NCBI RefSeq assembly: GCF_035917275.1
Contig: NZ_CP108509.1
Location: forward strand, 620,001-684,000
DNA length: 64,000 nt
Direction: 5' to 3'
DNA from: Streptomyces sp. NBC_01237
Lineage (GTDB): Bacteria > Actinomycetota > Actinomycetes > Streptomycetales > Streptomycetaceae
This document shows, piece after piece, positions 34,198 through 44,209 of this stretch; the stretch's first letter is position 1; the number at the start of each line of letters is the position of its first letter. A program made the translations under genes and the position numbers. Under the pieces are notes generated by a model, which was given only the letters and a program-made list of their open reading frames with translations, made no database searches and was not told where the DNA came from.

Positions 34198-35407
34198 GGG
34201 CGTGCCTTCCCGACCGACGCAGCAAACGTCGGCCTACTCGATGACCATCACAGGATCATTCGGGAAGGTACGCCCTTCGCGTGCCAACCCGAGGCCGATC
34301 CACAGGTCTTGAGCATTGCTCCGACCGATGCCCAGCCATGTGGGACCAACTGATCGGTGGATGGGTTCGAGACCCGCTCATCGAGCGCGTCGAATTCCAC
34401 CGGAAGGACTTCGTCGCTGCGGCCCGCGCCGCGAGCCTGACAGTACCGCCGGGCACTCAGCCCAGGGGCCTTGAACGGTCGAGTTCTCCGGCTCGCCGCA
34501 ACTGCCCAGCGTGATGGCATGGGGCCGCATTCCAGCGGGCGCCGCCGCTCGCGGGGAACCCCCGCCGGCACCAGCCAGCGGGGGTGTTTCTCTCACACGC
34601 GTCTCACCAACTACGTAGACGCGCCTGGGCCACAGCTAGCTGACCTGGCCTTATGCACCTCGCCTGGACCACCCTGGACCCCACAAAACACCATCTACCA
34701 CCTGTGCCATGTGGGACCGGAAACCGCCAGCTCCTGCCTCGCGGACTCAACTCCGTCAGCCGCTGACGGACGCTGGCACGACGCGCCGCGATCACTCAAC
34801 GTGCTGGGTATACAGCCAAACGAACACCCTCCCGCCGCAGGCACAGCGCTCGTGGCGCTAGCACCCTTGGGGAGAATCTGGGGAGTATTCGAAGGCTCGG
34901 GGAGCGCGTGGGGGGAACCGGCTACATAACGCAGCACGAAACCGAAAGACGTCGAAAGACACACCCATACAGGTCAGGGGCCCATCGGATAGAGAATTCG
35001 CAGGTCAGCGCCACCAAGTAGACAACTTCATGACGTACGTACCGAGATCGTCAGCTGGATCGTGCCGGGGAGCGAGCCGATCTCATACAGGGGCGTGACA
35101 TGGCGTGCCGTGATTTCTGCGAGCAATCCGGAATCCACAGGGTTTGCCACGCCTCAGCAACGCCGTCGGAAGTACAACTACTGCAGTAATGCGGCTATTT
35201 CGCTCACCAACCGAACTCGCACCACAGGAGGCCCCCAGGAGAGCACTGATAGGGCACGACCGACACCAGCGGTCCCGCAACCTCGGCGATCTGATTACGC
35301 ATCAGTAGGGTCAGCAAAGGGTCAGCAAGTGTTTGATCAGACCTGGTCACAGGTGCCAACACGTGCAACTGCCGACCGCCAGAGGAAGCGACCCACGGGA
35401 GGCACAA
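34198..35407. other. Gene-poor decayed DNA
   Basis: About 1.2 kb with no frame that resembles a protein. AT content is higher and codon bias is lost. A short direct repeat (GGGTCAGCAA twice, at 35310-35332) is present. Nothing else could be supported. Confidence 0.4.
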
Positions 35408-35442
35408 CTGCGTCCCCCCGCCGGCACGGCGGGGGGACGCAG
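35408..35442 (-). terminator. Strong hairpin downstream of the pirin remnant
   Basis: A 16-bp perfect stem (CTGCGTCCCCCCGCCG and complement) with a 3-nt GCA loop lies about 45 bp beyond the pirin stop codon on the minus strand: a well-preserved terminator belonging to a gene that is otherwise deleted. Confidence 0.75.
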
Positions 35443-35486
35443 CGAGCGCACGCGGCAGGAAGCGCCGGAGAACACATCGCTCCAGG

Positions 35487-35657
35487 TCAGCGCACCCGTC
35501 CCCGCGGTTTCAGCGCCACCGGCGACAGTTCGGGAGCGGACAGCCGGTCGCCGTCGTAGCCGTGAACCTCACCGAAGCGGGAGCCCTCCGCCCACGCCTG
35601 CCGGGCCTCCTCGATTTCTTCGTGGGAACGCCCGATGAAGTTCCACGACAACATCGT
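35487..35657 (-). pseudogene. Pirin-family C-terminal fragment
   Basis: 56 codons to the stop read TMLSWNFIGRSHEEIEEARQ, then FGEVHGYDGDRL and PVALKPRGRVR, the end of bacterial pirin-like cupin proteins. Upstream homology ends within the overlap with a plus-strand sortase tail, so the first ~80% of the gene is gone. Confidence 0.8.
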
Positions 35658-35697
35658 CGTCTACGCCACCCCCCACACCGGGCCGCCGTCCCGCTGA
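35638..35697 (+). pseudogene. Class F sortase C-terminal scrap
   Basis: 19 codons, KFHDNIVVYATPHTGPPSR then stop, match the end of the class F sortase at 32165-32794 (EYRDNVVVYATPHT). It sits 24 bp upstream of the four-helix membrane protein gene, the same order as in the intact locus, so a sortase gene was deleted here. Confidence 0.75.
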
Positions 35698-35721
35698 CCA
35701 ACCCACTCCCAGGAGACTGCC

Positions 35722-36153
35722 GTGGTCCGAAGCGCCCATAACCTCACGGACGACGCATCCTCGTGGCGGCGGACACCCCTGCGCAATCCTTTGCGGTATC
35801 CCGCCGCTCTCCTGCTTGTGGTTGCTGGCGTCGCGCACATTCCGGTCACCCCGATGCACCTGAAGGAAGCTCCCTACATCGGAGCCCTGTTCATCGCACT
35901 GACCGCCGTCTGCTTCGCTCTGGCCCTTGCCCTGGCCCTCCACGACAGCTCTGCCGTGTGGGCCCTCACCGCAGCCGTGACCGCGGCGGCTGTCCTGGCC
36001 TACGTACTCTCCCGGATCGTGGCTCTGCCACAGATCGGTGACGACGTCGGAAACTGGACCGAACCCCTCGGGCTCCTCTCCATCACCACCGAATTCCTCT
36101 CCACCACACTCAGCGTGATCGCCCTGAATGCCCACCGCGAAGCCGCAGACTGA
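35722..36153 (+). CDS. Small four-helix membrane protein (paralog of 31666-32085)
   Basis: 143 residues, GTG 35722 with AGGAG 7 nt upstream. Four helices in the same order as the paralog and shared motifs AHIPVTP, HLKEAPYIG, RIVALPQIGDDVGNWTEPLG. Unknown function. Its upstream sortase partner survives only as a tail, yet this gene has kept an intact frame and ribosome-binding site. Confidence 0.7.
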   Translation: MVRSAHNLTDDASSWRRTPLRNPLRYPAALLLVVAGVAHIPVTPMHLKEAPYIGALFIALTAVCFALALALALHDSSAVWALTAAVTAAAVLAYVLSRIVALPQIGDDVGNWTEPLGLLSITTEFLSTTLSVIALNAHREAAD

Positions 36154-36794
36154 CGACCCGAAGCGGGGACCTCGTTCGAGCATTCCGCTCGGGCACCCAG
36201 CCCGGCCCGCAGCTGGCGCCGCTGGTTGTCCAGTATCTACTAGCCACAGTGAGACGTTCTTGGTGGTGCGGATGAGGTGGTCACATCGTCGAGCCCTCTG
36301 GGACAGCCCCGTTCACGCGACCCGACCCGCATTGCTTCGGCAAGTCAGTGACCGTGCTGCGCCGCGCCGAGCGCAGACCGTGTTGGGCCACGTCTTGCCG
36401 GTCGCGGCCCCCAGACGTCCTGTGACGGCACCGGCCTGGGGACCACGGCGGATGCCGACATGGGAGACGAGCCCGCGACATCTACAAGCACTCTGCCGCG
36501 CCGGGACAGGCCGCAGCGGCACCGCTCCGCGCAGCCTGCGTGTATCACTCCACTGGCTACTCAAGCCGCCCTTCCCGATTGCCCCGCAGCAACGTCAAGC
36601 AGACTCTGCCGGATCGTGCGCCACCGCAAACGAAACCCGGCGATGCCTCAGCCCCACATTCCTCGCACTATCAACTCGTGCATGGCCGAACGGGTTCGAG
36701 CAGGCGCCAGGAGATGTGGGCCCTACGAGGGCACGGCCCGTCACCCGGTCGGCTCAGTGTCGTTGGTGGTGATGTTGACTGTCGTCTGGGCCTG
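36154..36794. other. No recognisable gene
   Basis: About 640 bp between the membrane protein and the Tn3 remnant. Frames exist but none has protein-like composition or known motifs; no hairpin of note. Confidence 0.4.
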
Positions 36795-37911
36795 GGCTGG
36801 GTTGTAACCTCGATCGAACGGACCGCGTATCCGCGGTTCAAGCGGCTGATCACCGCGCATGAGCTGCATCTGTTCTTCTCGCCGACTCGCCATGAGCTGG
36901 AGTGGGCCGCCGACCGTACGGACAGTGATGAACATCTGGTGGCCCTGCTGCTGATGCTGAGGTCGTATCAGCGCATGGGGTGCTTCCCGAAGGTGGAGGA
37001 CATCCCGGAGGCAGTGGCGGAAGTCGTGCGGCGGGCGGTGGAGCGCCTTCAATGAGGAGGGCAAGGAAGTCGACATCTTCTTCGCCACCCAGAACTGGCG
37101 CAAGGCTGTCCTCGACAAGACCCAGCCCCGCCAGTTCGTCCGCAAGCACTTTGAGGCAATGGACTTCACCGCTCTCGCCGAGGAACTGCGCACCGGCGAA
37201 GTCTCGGTGGTCGGCTCGGAGGAGTACGCCGACTGGTTCGAGCAGCTGCTGGCCTGGGAGGCCGTGCAGGAGAGGCTGGCGTCCTACCTGGTGGAGGTCG
37301 GCCTCGCTGAGCCGGGCGAGAGCGCAGAGTTCGACGCGAAGTTCTTCCGCCAGCAGCTGGAGGACAAGCTGCGGAACGCTGCTGCGCCGGCGGACGCCGG
37401 GTACCCGGAGAACGAGGGCCTGGTCATCGGCCCGGCGACGGGCACCCCCTCACTGAAGGCGTTTCGGGCTGACGGGCAGCGGCCCTCGGCGAAGCGGCTT
37501 GAGTGGGAGATCAAAGCTCGGATGCCGGGGCGTTCCCTGATGGGGATCGTGGCCCGGACCTCGCAATGGGTGGAGTGGTGGCGCCGCGTCGGCCCGCCGT
37601 CCGGCAGTGAGCCCAAGGTCACCGACCTCTTGGGCCGCTACGTGATCGTCACGTTCGTCAAGTGCACCAACATGGGCTCCCACGAGCCCGCCCGGCACAT
37701 CCTCGGGATGTCCGGGCACGAGCTGTCCGTACGTCGCGAATCGGCACTTCTCGATCGTGCTGCTAACGAGGCGATCTCCGACCTGGTCAACGCACAGGCC
37801 CGTCTAGACATCTCGCAGGCGTGGGGCGACGGGATCGCAGTGGTGGCGGACGGGAGCCACATGGACACCTACCTCGACAACCTGCTCTCCGAGACGTCCG
37901 CAGGGCAGTAG
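36795..37911 (+). pseudogene. Tn3-family transposase (TnpA), multiply deleted
   Basis: Two joined scraps of a ~1000-residue TnpA. The first, to 37053, is the N-terminal DUF4158 domain (IERTAYPRFKRLITAHELHLFF, LLMLRSYQRMGCFPKVEDIPE). A frame change at ~37050 leads into later sequence: EEGKEVDIFFATQNWRKAVL, RKHFEAMDFTALAEELRTG, then a jump to the catalytic-domain end (FVKCTNMGSHEPARHILGMS, WGDGIAVVADGSHMDTYL). Large internal deletions remove most of the DDE core. No Tn3 inverted repeats or resolvase were found nearby. Confidence 0.82.
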
Positions 37912-37938
37912 CCGACGGTACGCGTGTGAACGCGAGCA

Positions 37939-37962
37939 GGGCCCGCACCCCGTGGCGGGCCC
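37939..37962. terminator. Hairpin between Tn3 remnant and small secreted protein gene
   Basis: GGGCCCGC pairs with GCGGGCCC over an 8-nt loop. It lies 22 bp after the stop of the minus-strand gene ending at 37985, so most likely that gene's terminator. Confidence 0.55.
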
Positions 37963-37984
37963 CACCTGTGCGTGCGGTCGTGGA

Positions 37985-38248
37985 TCAGCGGCCCTGGAGG
38001 TACTCGGCGTAGTAGTAGCCGGCCTCGCCCTCGAAGTGCGCCTTTTCCGCCTTGGCGTAGGTGATTCCGTACGGGCCGCCCAGGTTCAGGTACTCCGCGC
38101 TGGCGCGGTCCCCTTCGACCTCGGCGTAGCCGGCGCCGACCTTGCCGGCCTCATAGCCGTCGTCGGAGTTGTGCGCGGCGGCGGGTCCCGCGGCCAGGAA
38201 TCCGGCTGCGACAACGGTGGCAAAGGTGATCGCGATACTACGAAGCAT
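37985..38248 (-). CDS. Small secreted protein, unknown function
   Basis: 87 residues from ATG 38248 with GGGAG upstream. A signal peptide (SIAITFATVVAAGFLAAGPAAA) precedes a short Tyr/Gly/Ala-rich mature part (EAGKVGAGYAEVEGDRASAEY, YGITYAKAEKAHFEGEAGYYYAEY). No family recognised. Monocistronic, with its own hairpin terminator. Confidence 0.65.
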   Translation of the reverse strand: MLRSIAITFATVVAAGFLAAGPAAAHNSDDGYEAGKVGAGYAEVEGDRASAEYLNLGGPYGITYAKAEKAHFEGEAGYYYAEYLQGR

Positions 38249-38955
38249 GGGTGCTCCCTCTCGACAATGCGTAGCGGGCAGTGTGCAGACCAAACCCTTA
38301 CCGCCGCCGGCCGTTCAGCGGCGCAACCGCGCTGCGGTGCTCCCGGACCGCACCTGATCAGCCGAAGCAGCGTCACCGGTCGCCCAGGCCGAGGGAGCTG
38401 TAGCCGTGTGAGAGTTTCGTCAGTTGTGCGTGTCGCAGAGCCCTTTGGTTCAGGCGCGCGAAACGGTGTTATCGGCTGCGCCTGGGCCCGACCCCCGTGG
38501 CGTGAGCCCGTCGGCGCTCCCGGGCCTGAGCCGTCACGCCGCCCGCCCGGGAGCGTCGGCATTCGTCGCCTGATCGAGGATCCGGTTCAAGGCGGTGTGG
38601 CCGCCTTCACAAGCGGTCTCCTTCGCACGCAGCGCCACCCCGCAAGGGCCATGCACCCATCCTTTGCATCTCGGTGCGTTCGTGCTCTCGCTGGTGATCA
38701 CGCATGCGGCAGGCGGCGCCCTCCAGTACGTACCCGACCGTCTGGGCTCTGTAAGCACCCCGGTTGGCCCTTGGTGGAGATCGGCTCCGAGACCACAATC
38801 CCCCTGGACGTGCTCCGAGCCGTCCGCGCCTTCGTGACCCAGCGTCGGACATGAGGGACGGGCGGCCAGGGGCAAGGGCTGCTCGCAGAGCGGCGCCTCG
38901 ACTGCCTCCGCGGGCTCTGCACTCAATCGCAACTGGGCCTTTGCGCGGACCGTAG
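38249..38955. other. No recognisable gene
   Basis: About 700 bp upstream of the small secreted protein and downstream of the methyltransferase. Open frames are present but none resembles a known protein. The plus-strand phrase IPLDVLRAVRAFVTQRRT before a stop at 38852 could be the tail of a lost gene. Confidence 0.35.
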
Positions 38956-39759
38956 TCAGCGGTAATGGCTTATCCGTAGTGCCCAGGTGCCTGGAGCCGT
39001 GGTTCGTAGGGCCACGAAGGTGCGTTGGTGTGCTGCCCATTGCTCGGAGTATGTCCAGCCGTTGCCACGTGCTTCGCGAAGGAGAGCGGTGATTCCGGTC
39101 CGTGCCCAGGGGAATGTTGGGCCGGCTGGGCCGTCTCCGCCCTCGATCCGGGCGTTGAAGCGTTCGTCGACGTCGGGCTGCGACACCTCTGCGAGGAGCA
39201 GCCCGCCGGGCTGGACGATCTCCGCCACTCGTTTGAGTAGTCTGCCTGGGTTTCCGCCGATGCCGATGTTGCCGTCGATGAGCAGGGCGGTGCCCCACTG
39301 CCCCTCGGAGGGGAGCGGATCGAAGACTGATCGGTGCAGTGCCGACCCGCCCGCGCCCTGGGCCCGCGTGATGGCTGCTGGACTGATGTCGATACCCAGT
39401 GCCGTGCGCCCGGTCTTGGAGAGGGCTGCGACCAAACGGCCGGGGCCGCAGCCGATGTCGAGCACGCTCTTCTCGCAACGCTGGAGGACGGTCATGTCTG
39501 CGGCGTCCGCGGTGCTGGACCACCGCTCAACGTCCAAAGGGACCCGTGCCCCGTCCGCGCACTGCAGGAAGAGAGGGCCAAGGCCCGAGGTGACGGCGAC
39601 CGTGTAGGTCTCCTCATGCCAAGGGCCAGGGCTGGTCTCAGGTGACTCCGCTGTACTCACGACAGTCTGGAATTCCGGAGCTGCAGTCCGGGCGTCAGGC
39701 TGTGCCGATCCAGGAATGACAGCGGACTCCCCGGCGCGGCCGGCTGATCGGCCGGCCAT
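38956..39759 (-). CDS. Class I SAM-dependent methyltransferase
   Basis: 267 residues from ATG 39759 (the frame continues to 39870). Motif I VLDIGCGPGRLVAAL, acidic end of strand 2 in LGIDISPAAI, later LLIDGNIGIGGNPGRLL and LLLAEVSQPD. Substrate not evident. It is divergent from the molybdopterin oxidoreductase gene, a neighbourhood seen in Streptomyces, so the two may be co-regulated, but no shared chemistry is apparent. Confidence 0.8.
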   Translation of the reverse strand: MAGRSAGRAGESAVIPGSAQPDARTAAPEFQTVVSTAESPETSPGPWHEETYTVAVTSGLGPLFLQCADGARVPLDVERWSSTADAADMTVLQRCEKSVLDIGCGPGRLVAALSKTGRTALGIDISPAAITRAQGAGGSALHRSVFDPLPSEGQWGTALLIDGNIGIGGNPGRLLKRVAEIVQPGGLLLAEVSQPDVDERFNARIEGGDGPAGPTFPWARTGITALLREARGNGWTYSEQWAAHQRTFVALRTTAPGTWALRISHYR

Positions 39760-40050
39760 TGAGATTGCGTCACTGCCCGGAGAACGACCGGGACGATTCT
39801 TTGCTCCCGTCACGTCGCCCACGGTCGCACAAGGGGGCCCGGGCTTTGCATGCACACACGGGCTCGTCACCCATTCATACGGGGCAGTTCGGGTTTTCGG
39901 ATCTCGCGCTGATAGGTAGACCCGACTGGTGCGAGCTGGTTGGGGAACAAATCGTTACGTCCGCCCTCATGAACGCGGCGGATGCAAATTCCAGGGTTAC
40001 TGTGCGATGCCATTCGGTGATCTTCCGTCTGATGAAGCACAAGGAATCCC

Positions 40051-41658
40051 ATGGGTGACTCGCAAGACCAGGGCCCAAGGCCCCAGGACGCCGGGCAGGG
40101 AAGCGCGGACGGTCCCGATACGTCCGGCGGCCACAAGACGCCGCCTCGGGCCGGAGCCGCACCGGCCGGTGGTCCCAGTCAGGCTCGGAACCCGGCTCCG
40201 CCCCCTGATGGAAGCGAAGAGGGCCCGCGCAGCGGTAGCGGCCGCCGCTCCTCAGCCGGCCCGCCGAACGGGGATGGAGATGCCAGCACTGGCTATGCAT
40301 CCTCCGCGCCCAGGACCGGCTCGTCTGCGCGGCCGGTGGCCGTGGCGAAGAGCTTGCCGCGGGCCCGTCTGGAGGGGCTGTTGCGGGAGGGGCCGCCGTC
40401 CGGTCCGACCCGGCCGGGGTTCTGGCGTAGCCCGTTGCGCGGGCCCTGGCTGACGTCAGTGCTCGGCGCGGTGCTGCTGGTGGGCATCACGCTGATGTTC
40501 GTCACGGGACTGCTCTCGTATGCCGCGTACAACCCCGACCTCGGTGCCAACGACAAGACTCCAGACCGGGGCTGGCTGGGTTTCTATCTGTTCTCCTGGC
40601 CGACACATCCGTACTGGCTCTACCGGCTCACCCAGGGCGTTCACATCACGCTCGGCATCGTGCTGATTCCAGTACTGCTCGCGAAGCTGTGGTCGGTGGT
40701 CCCCAAGCTGTTCTCCTGGCCCCCGGTCAAGTCCGTCAGTCACGCGCTGGAGCGGATTTCTGTGCTCCTGCTCGTGGGAGGGGTGCTGTTCGAATTCGCC
40801 ACCGGGGTACTCAACATCCAGCTGGACTACATTTTCCCCGGCTCTTTCTACCCGCTGCACTTCTACGGGGCCTGGGTCTTCATCGGCGCGTTCGTCGTCC
40901 ACATCGCCTTCCGGATCCCGCTCATGGTCCGGATGCTGCGCAGCGGCGGTCTCCGCGAGGAACTACGCAGCCGGCCCAAGACCGGCGAGAGCTCTCCTTC
41001 GGACCCCACAGGTCTGGTCACTCCTCGCCCTGCCGCGCCGACCATGTCCCGCCGCGGTGCGCTGGGAATGGTGGGGGCCGGCTCCCTGGCGCTGCTCGCC
41101 GTGACGGCCGGGCAGAGCATCGGAGGCTGGCTCCGGCCCACCGCGCTGCTCGCGCCACGCAGCCAGAATCCGGGCCCTGGTCCCAACGGCTTCCAGATCA
41201 ACAAGACCGCGGCCAGCGTGGGCATCCGTGCCGTCGACACCGGTGCGGCCTGGCGACTTGTCGTTCGGGGCGGGGGCCGCGAGCGGGTCCTCACCCGTGA
41301 AGAGGTCCTGACGCTCCCGCAGCACAGGGCCGCGCTGCCGATCGCCTGCGTGGAGGGCTGGTCCACCGAGGACCAGGAGTGGAGCGGAGTCCGGCTGGCC
41401 GACCTTGCCGCCCTCGTCGGGTTCACCCACAGCCCGCCCGGCGTCTTCGTCCAGTCCGCCCAGCTCAGCGGTTCCTTCCGCTCGACCACACTGCGCGACA
41501 ACCAGGTCCGCGACCCCCGCTCCCTGCTGGCCCTGCGAGTCAACGGAGCCGATCTGTCGCCGGACCACGGCTACCCGGCGCGCATCATCGTCCCGGCCAA
41601 TCCAGGTGTCCACAACACCAAATGGGTCACCCGGCTGACCTTCGGGGAGAACGTATGA
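40051..41658 (+). CDS. Membrane-anchored molybdopterin oxidoreductase fused to a cytochrome b-like domain
   Basis: 535 residues, AAGGA upstream. Residues 1-125 are a low-complexity cytoplasmic Pro/Gly/Ser tail. About 130-320 hold several helices (LTSVLGAVLLVGITLMFVTG, QGVHITLGIVLIPVLLAKL, HFYGAWVFIGAFVVHIAF) with histidines placed as in cytochrome b561-like proteins. A Tat-like MSRRGALGMVGAG boundary follows. The C-terminal third is a sulfite-oxidase-type molybdopterin domain: molybdenum-ligand Cys in LPIACVEGWS, then ARIIVPANPGVHNTKWVTRL. It would transfer electrons between an external substrate and membrane haem or quinone. Substrate unknown. Confidence 0.85.
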   Translation: MGDSQDQGPRPQDAGQGSADGPDTSGGHKTPPRAGAAPAGGPSQARNPAPPPDGSEEGPRSGSGRRSSAGPPNGDGDASTGYASSAPRTGSSARPVAVAKSLPRARLEGLLREGPPSGPTRPGFWRSPLRGPWLTSVLGAVLLVGITLMFVTGLLSYAAYNPDLGANDKTPDRGWLGFYLFSWPTHPYWLYRLTQGVHITLGIVLIPVLLAKLWSVVPKLFSWPPVKSVSHALERISVLLLVGGVLFEFATGVLNIQLDYIFPGSFYPLHFYGAWVFIGAFVVHIAFRIPLMVRMLRSGGLREELRSRPKTGESSPSDPTGLVTPRPAAPTMSRRGALGMVGAGSLALLAVTAGQSIGGWLRPTALLAPRSQNPGPGPNGFQINKTAASVGIRAVDTGAAWRLVVRGGGRERVLTREEVLTLPQHRAALPIACVEGWSTEDQEWSGVRLADLAALVGFTHSPPGVFVQSAQLSGSFRSTTLRDNQVRDPRSLLALRVNGADLSPDHGYPARIIVPANPGVHNTKWVTRLTFGENV

Positions 41659-42215
41659 ACCGCTTCCGCAGTCTCTACGGAGCCTCACCGCTGCACCTGC
41701 TCTTGGTTCTCTGCTCCTTCGCGCTGACCGGCTACGCGGGGATCCGGCTGCTGTCCGGTGCCGAGCCGTGGAAGGTGGTCCTCTGGTTCGTCGGAGCGGC
41801 CCTGCTGCACGACCTGGTGCTACTGCCCCTCTACACCGTGACCGACCGCGCCGCCCAGACCCTGCTGGGCGAGCGCCGGGAACCAGCCGCACCGAGTGAA
41901 ACCGCCCGCCCGGCAATGCGCTGGATCAACTACGTCCGGGTCCCGGTCTTCCTCTCCGGAGTCCTGTTCCTGACCTACTTTCCCCTGATCCTGCAGCGGG
42001 TCAGCTACCGCTTCACCCTGTACACGACGCTCTCCACCGACGTGTACCTCGGCCGCTGGCTACTCATCACCGCCGCACTGTTCGCGATCTCCGCGCTCAC
42101 CCTGCTGATCCGTATGGGGCGCTCCCGCCCCACAGCGGAGTCGGGTGCGAAACGGCCCAGCGCGGCACGGACGGGACCTGCCAACGGCACTCCTGGCCAC
42201 GAGTCCGCCCCGTGA
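41655..42215 (+). CDS. Membrane protein, partner of the molybdopterin oxidoreductase
   Basis: 186 residues; ATG overlaps the oxidoreductase stop (ATGA), indicating coupled translation. Helices LHLLLVLCSFALTGYAGIRLL, VVLWFVGAALLHDLVLLPL, PVFLSGVLFLTYFPLIL and LLITAALFAISALTLLI. A His in the second helix could bind haem. Not a named family; tight coupling suggests a subunit or assembly factor for the redox protein. Confidence 0.72.
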   Translation: MNRFRSLYGASPLHLLLVLCSFALTGYAGIRLLSGAEPWKVVLWFVGAALLHDLVLLPLYTVTDRAAQTLLGERREPAAPSETARPAMRWINYVRVPVFLSGVLFLTYFPLILQRVSYRFTLYTTLSTDVYLGRWLLITAALFAISALTLLIRMGRSRPTAESGAKRPSAARTGPANGTPGHESAP

Positions 42216-42264
42216 CCCGGCGATCAGGACCGGGCCCCATCCTCGCTCGGCAGGCAGGACTGAC

Positions 42265-44088
42265 GTGAGTACGCGCCCGATCGGTGACTACGCACTGCTG
42301 TCGGACTGCCGTTCGGCCGCGCTGGTGTCCACGGCAGGTTCGGTGGACTGGCTGTGCTTGCCGCGCTTCGACAGCCCGGCGGTCTTCGCCCGTCTGCTCG
42401 ACGAGGAGGCCGGGCACTGGACGATCCGGCCTTGTGAACCGAGTGAGGTCAGCCGCCGCTATGTACCCGAGACCCTGGCGCTGGAGACCACCTTCCATAC
42501 TTCCTCGGGCACGGTGGTTCTCCTCGACGCACTCGCGATGGGACACCGCGAGCGCGGTCACGCGCTGGGGGCGTCCTCCCCCGGCGTGCTGCTGCGCCAG
42601 ATCACCTGCACCAGTGGATCGGTGACGGTGGAGACCAGCTTCGCGCCCCGCCCGGAGTTCGGCCTCGTTCACCCGGTGATGTCCCTCGTACGTGGCGGAC
42701 TCAGCGCGTACGGAGGCGCACAGCGTCTCGTGCTGTCCGCACCGCTCCCGCTGCGGACCGAAGGCGCGACCGCGCACGGGGAGACCGTACTGAGGGCGGG
42801 CCAGCGGATCGGGTTCGCGCTGTCGTCCCTGCCTGCCTGGGGCGAGGCGAAACCGGAATCCTGGCGAGGCGGGCGCATCCACCGTCGCCTGAACGACACG
42901 ATCAAGGGGTGGAGGTCTTGGACGGGGATCCATCAGGGCTATCAAGGCCGGTGGAGGGACGAGGTTGCCCACAGCGGGCGCGTGCTGCAAGCACTGACCT
43001 TCACACCCACCGGCGCCATCGTCGCGGCCGCCACCACATCCCTCCCGGAAAGCATCGGAGCCGACCGCAACTGGGACTACCGCTACACCTGGGTCCGCGA
43101 CGCCAGCTTCACCCTCCAGGCCCTGTCCACCTCCGCCTGCGACAAGGAGAAGGCCGCCTACTTCGGATTCCTCGCCCAGGCCGCAGCAACCCAGCTGGAA
43201 CGAGGCATCGACCTGCAGGTAATGTACGGCATCGGCGGCGAAAGAGACCTCAGCGAACGCACCCTGCCCCACCTCTCGGGATGGCGGGGCAGCACACCGG
43301 TCCGCACCGGCAACGACGCCTGGCGCCAGCACCAACTCGACGTCTACGGCGAACTGCTCGACGCCGCACACCAGACCCACCCCCGCACCGAGTGGTTCGA
43401 CCAGCCCACCCGCAACTTCCTCCTCCAGGCCGCCGAGACCGCTGCTCGACGCTGGAACGAGCCCGACCAGGGGATTTGGGAAGTGCGAGGTCCCAGCCGC
43501 CACTTCCTCTACTCGAAACTGATGTGCTGGGTCGCCCTGGACCGGGCCATCGACCTCGCGCCCGCTCTCGGCGCGACCGAACGCGTCACCGCCTGGCGGC
43601 AAACCCGACAGACAATTCGAACAGCCATTGAAACCGAAGGGTGGAACCCCCGCCTCGGCGCTTTCACCCAAGCGTTCGGATCAAGCGAGCTCGACGCCTC
43701 AGCCCTCATGCTTCCCCTCGTCGGATTCCTTCCCGGCGACGACCCTCGCATCCGCGCCACGGTGTCCGCGGTCGCGGACCAGCTGTCGGACACACGCGGA
43801 CAGGTACGTCGCTACCTCCAGGACGATTTCGTGTCCGACGAGGGGGCGTTCCTTCTCTGCACCTTCTGGCTCGCCCACGCCTTGGCTCTGATCGGCGAGG
43901 TGCAACGCGCCCGCACAGTCTTCGAAACCGCCCTCACCTGCGCCAACGACGTCGGCCTCCTCGCCGAAGAGATCTCCCCCACCTCCGGGGAGGCCCTTGG
44001 AAACTATCCCCAGGCATTCAGCCACATCGGCCTCATCAACGCGGCACGGGCCATCCACCACGCCGAACAGGCAGGACAAAGCCGTTGA
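42265..44088 (+). CDS. GH15-family glucoamylase/trehalase-like hydrolase
   Basis: 607 residues from GTG 42265. N-terminal IGDYALLSDCRSAALVSTAG and SVDWLCLPRFDSPAVFARLL, typical of cytoplasmic actinobacterial GH15 enzymes. The (alpha/alpha)6 barrel has DRNWDYRYTWVRDASF, the general-acid Glu in DQGIWEVRG, and the general-base Glu in LLAEEISPTSGEALGNYPQAFSH. No signal peptide, so intracellular; members hydrolyse alpha-glucosides or trehalose. Confidence 0.92.
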   Translation: MSTRPIGDYALLSDCRSAALVSTAGSVDWLCLPRFDSPAVFARLLDEEAGHWTIRPCEPSEVSRRYVPETLALETTFHTSSGTVVLLDALAMGHRERGHALGASSPGVLLRQITCTSGSVTVETSFAPRPEFGLVHPVMSLVRGGLSAYGGAQRLVLSAPLPLRTEGATAHGETVLRAGQRIGFALSSLPAWGEAKPESWRGGRIHRRLNDTIKGWRSWTGIHQGYQGRWRDEVAHSGRVLQALTFTPTGAIVAAATTSLPESIGADRNWDYRYTWVRDASFTLQALSTSACDKEKAAYFGFLAQAAATQLERGIDLQVMYGIGGERDLSERTLPHLSGWRGSTPVRTGNDAWRQHQLDVYGELLDAAHQTHPRTEWFDQPTRNFLLQAAETAARRWNEPDQGIWEVRGPSRHFLYSKLMCWVALDRAIDLAPALGATERVTAWRQTRQTIRTAIETEGWNPRLGAFTQAFGSSELDASALMLPLVGFLPGDDPRIRATVSAVADQLSDTRGQVRRYLQDDFVSDEGAFLLCTFWLAHALALIGEVQRARTVFETALTCANDVGLLAEEISPTSGEALGNYPQAFSHIGLINAARAIHHAEQAGQSR

Positions 44089-44209
44089 TGTCGTGTCACT
44101 CAGGTTCGGGAAGGGCGAGCCCTTTAGGTAGCGAGCAGTCCCAAAGTCCTGTCCCGTAAATGATCTCTGAGCCGTGTGGACGTGGTCGGTGACCAACTCG
44201 ACTGCTCGT

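Noticed and set aside
35310..35332. Direct repeat GGGTCAGCAA as an attachment site or small CRISPR
   Set aside because: Only two units 11-13 bp apart, no spacers, no integrase or tRNA end nearby.
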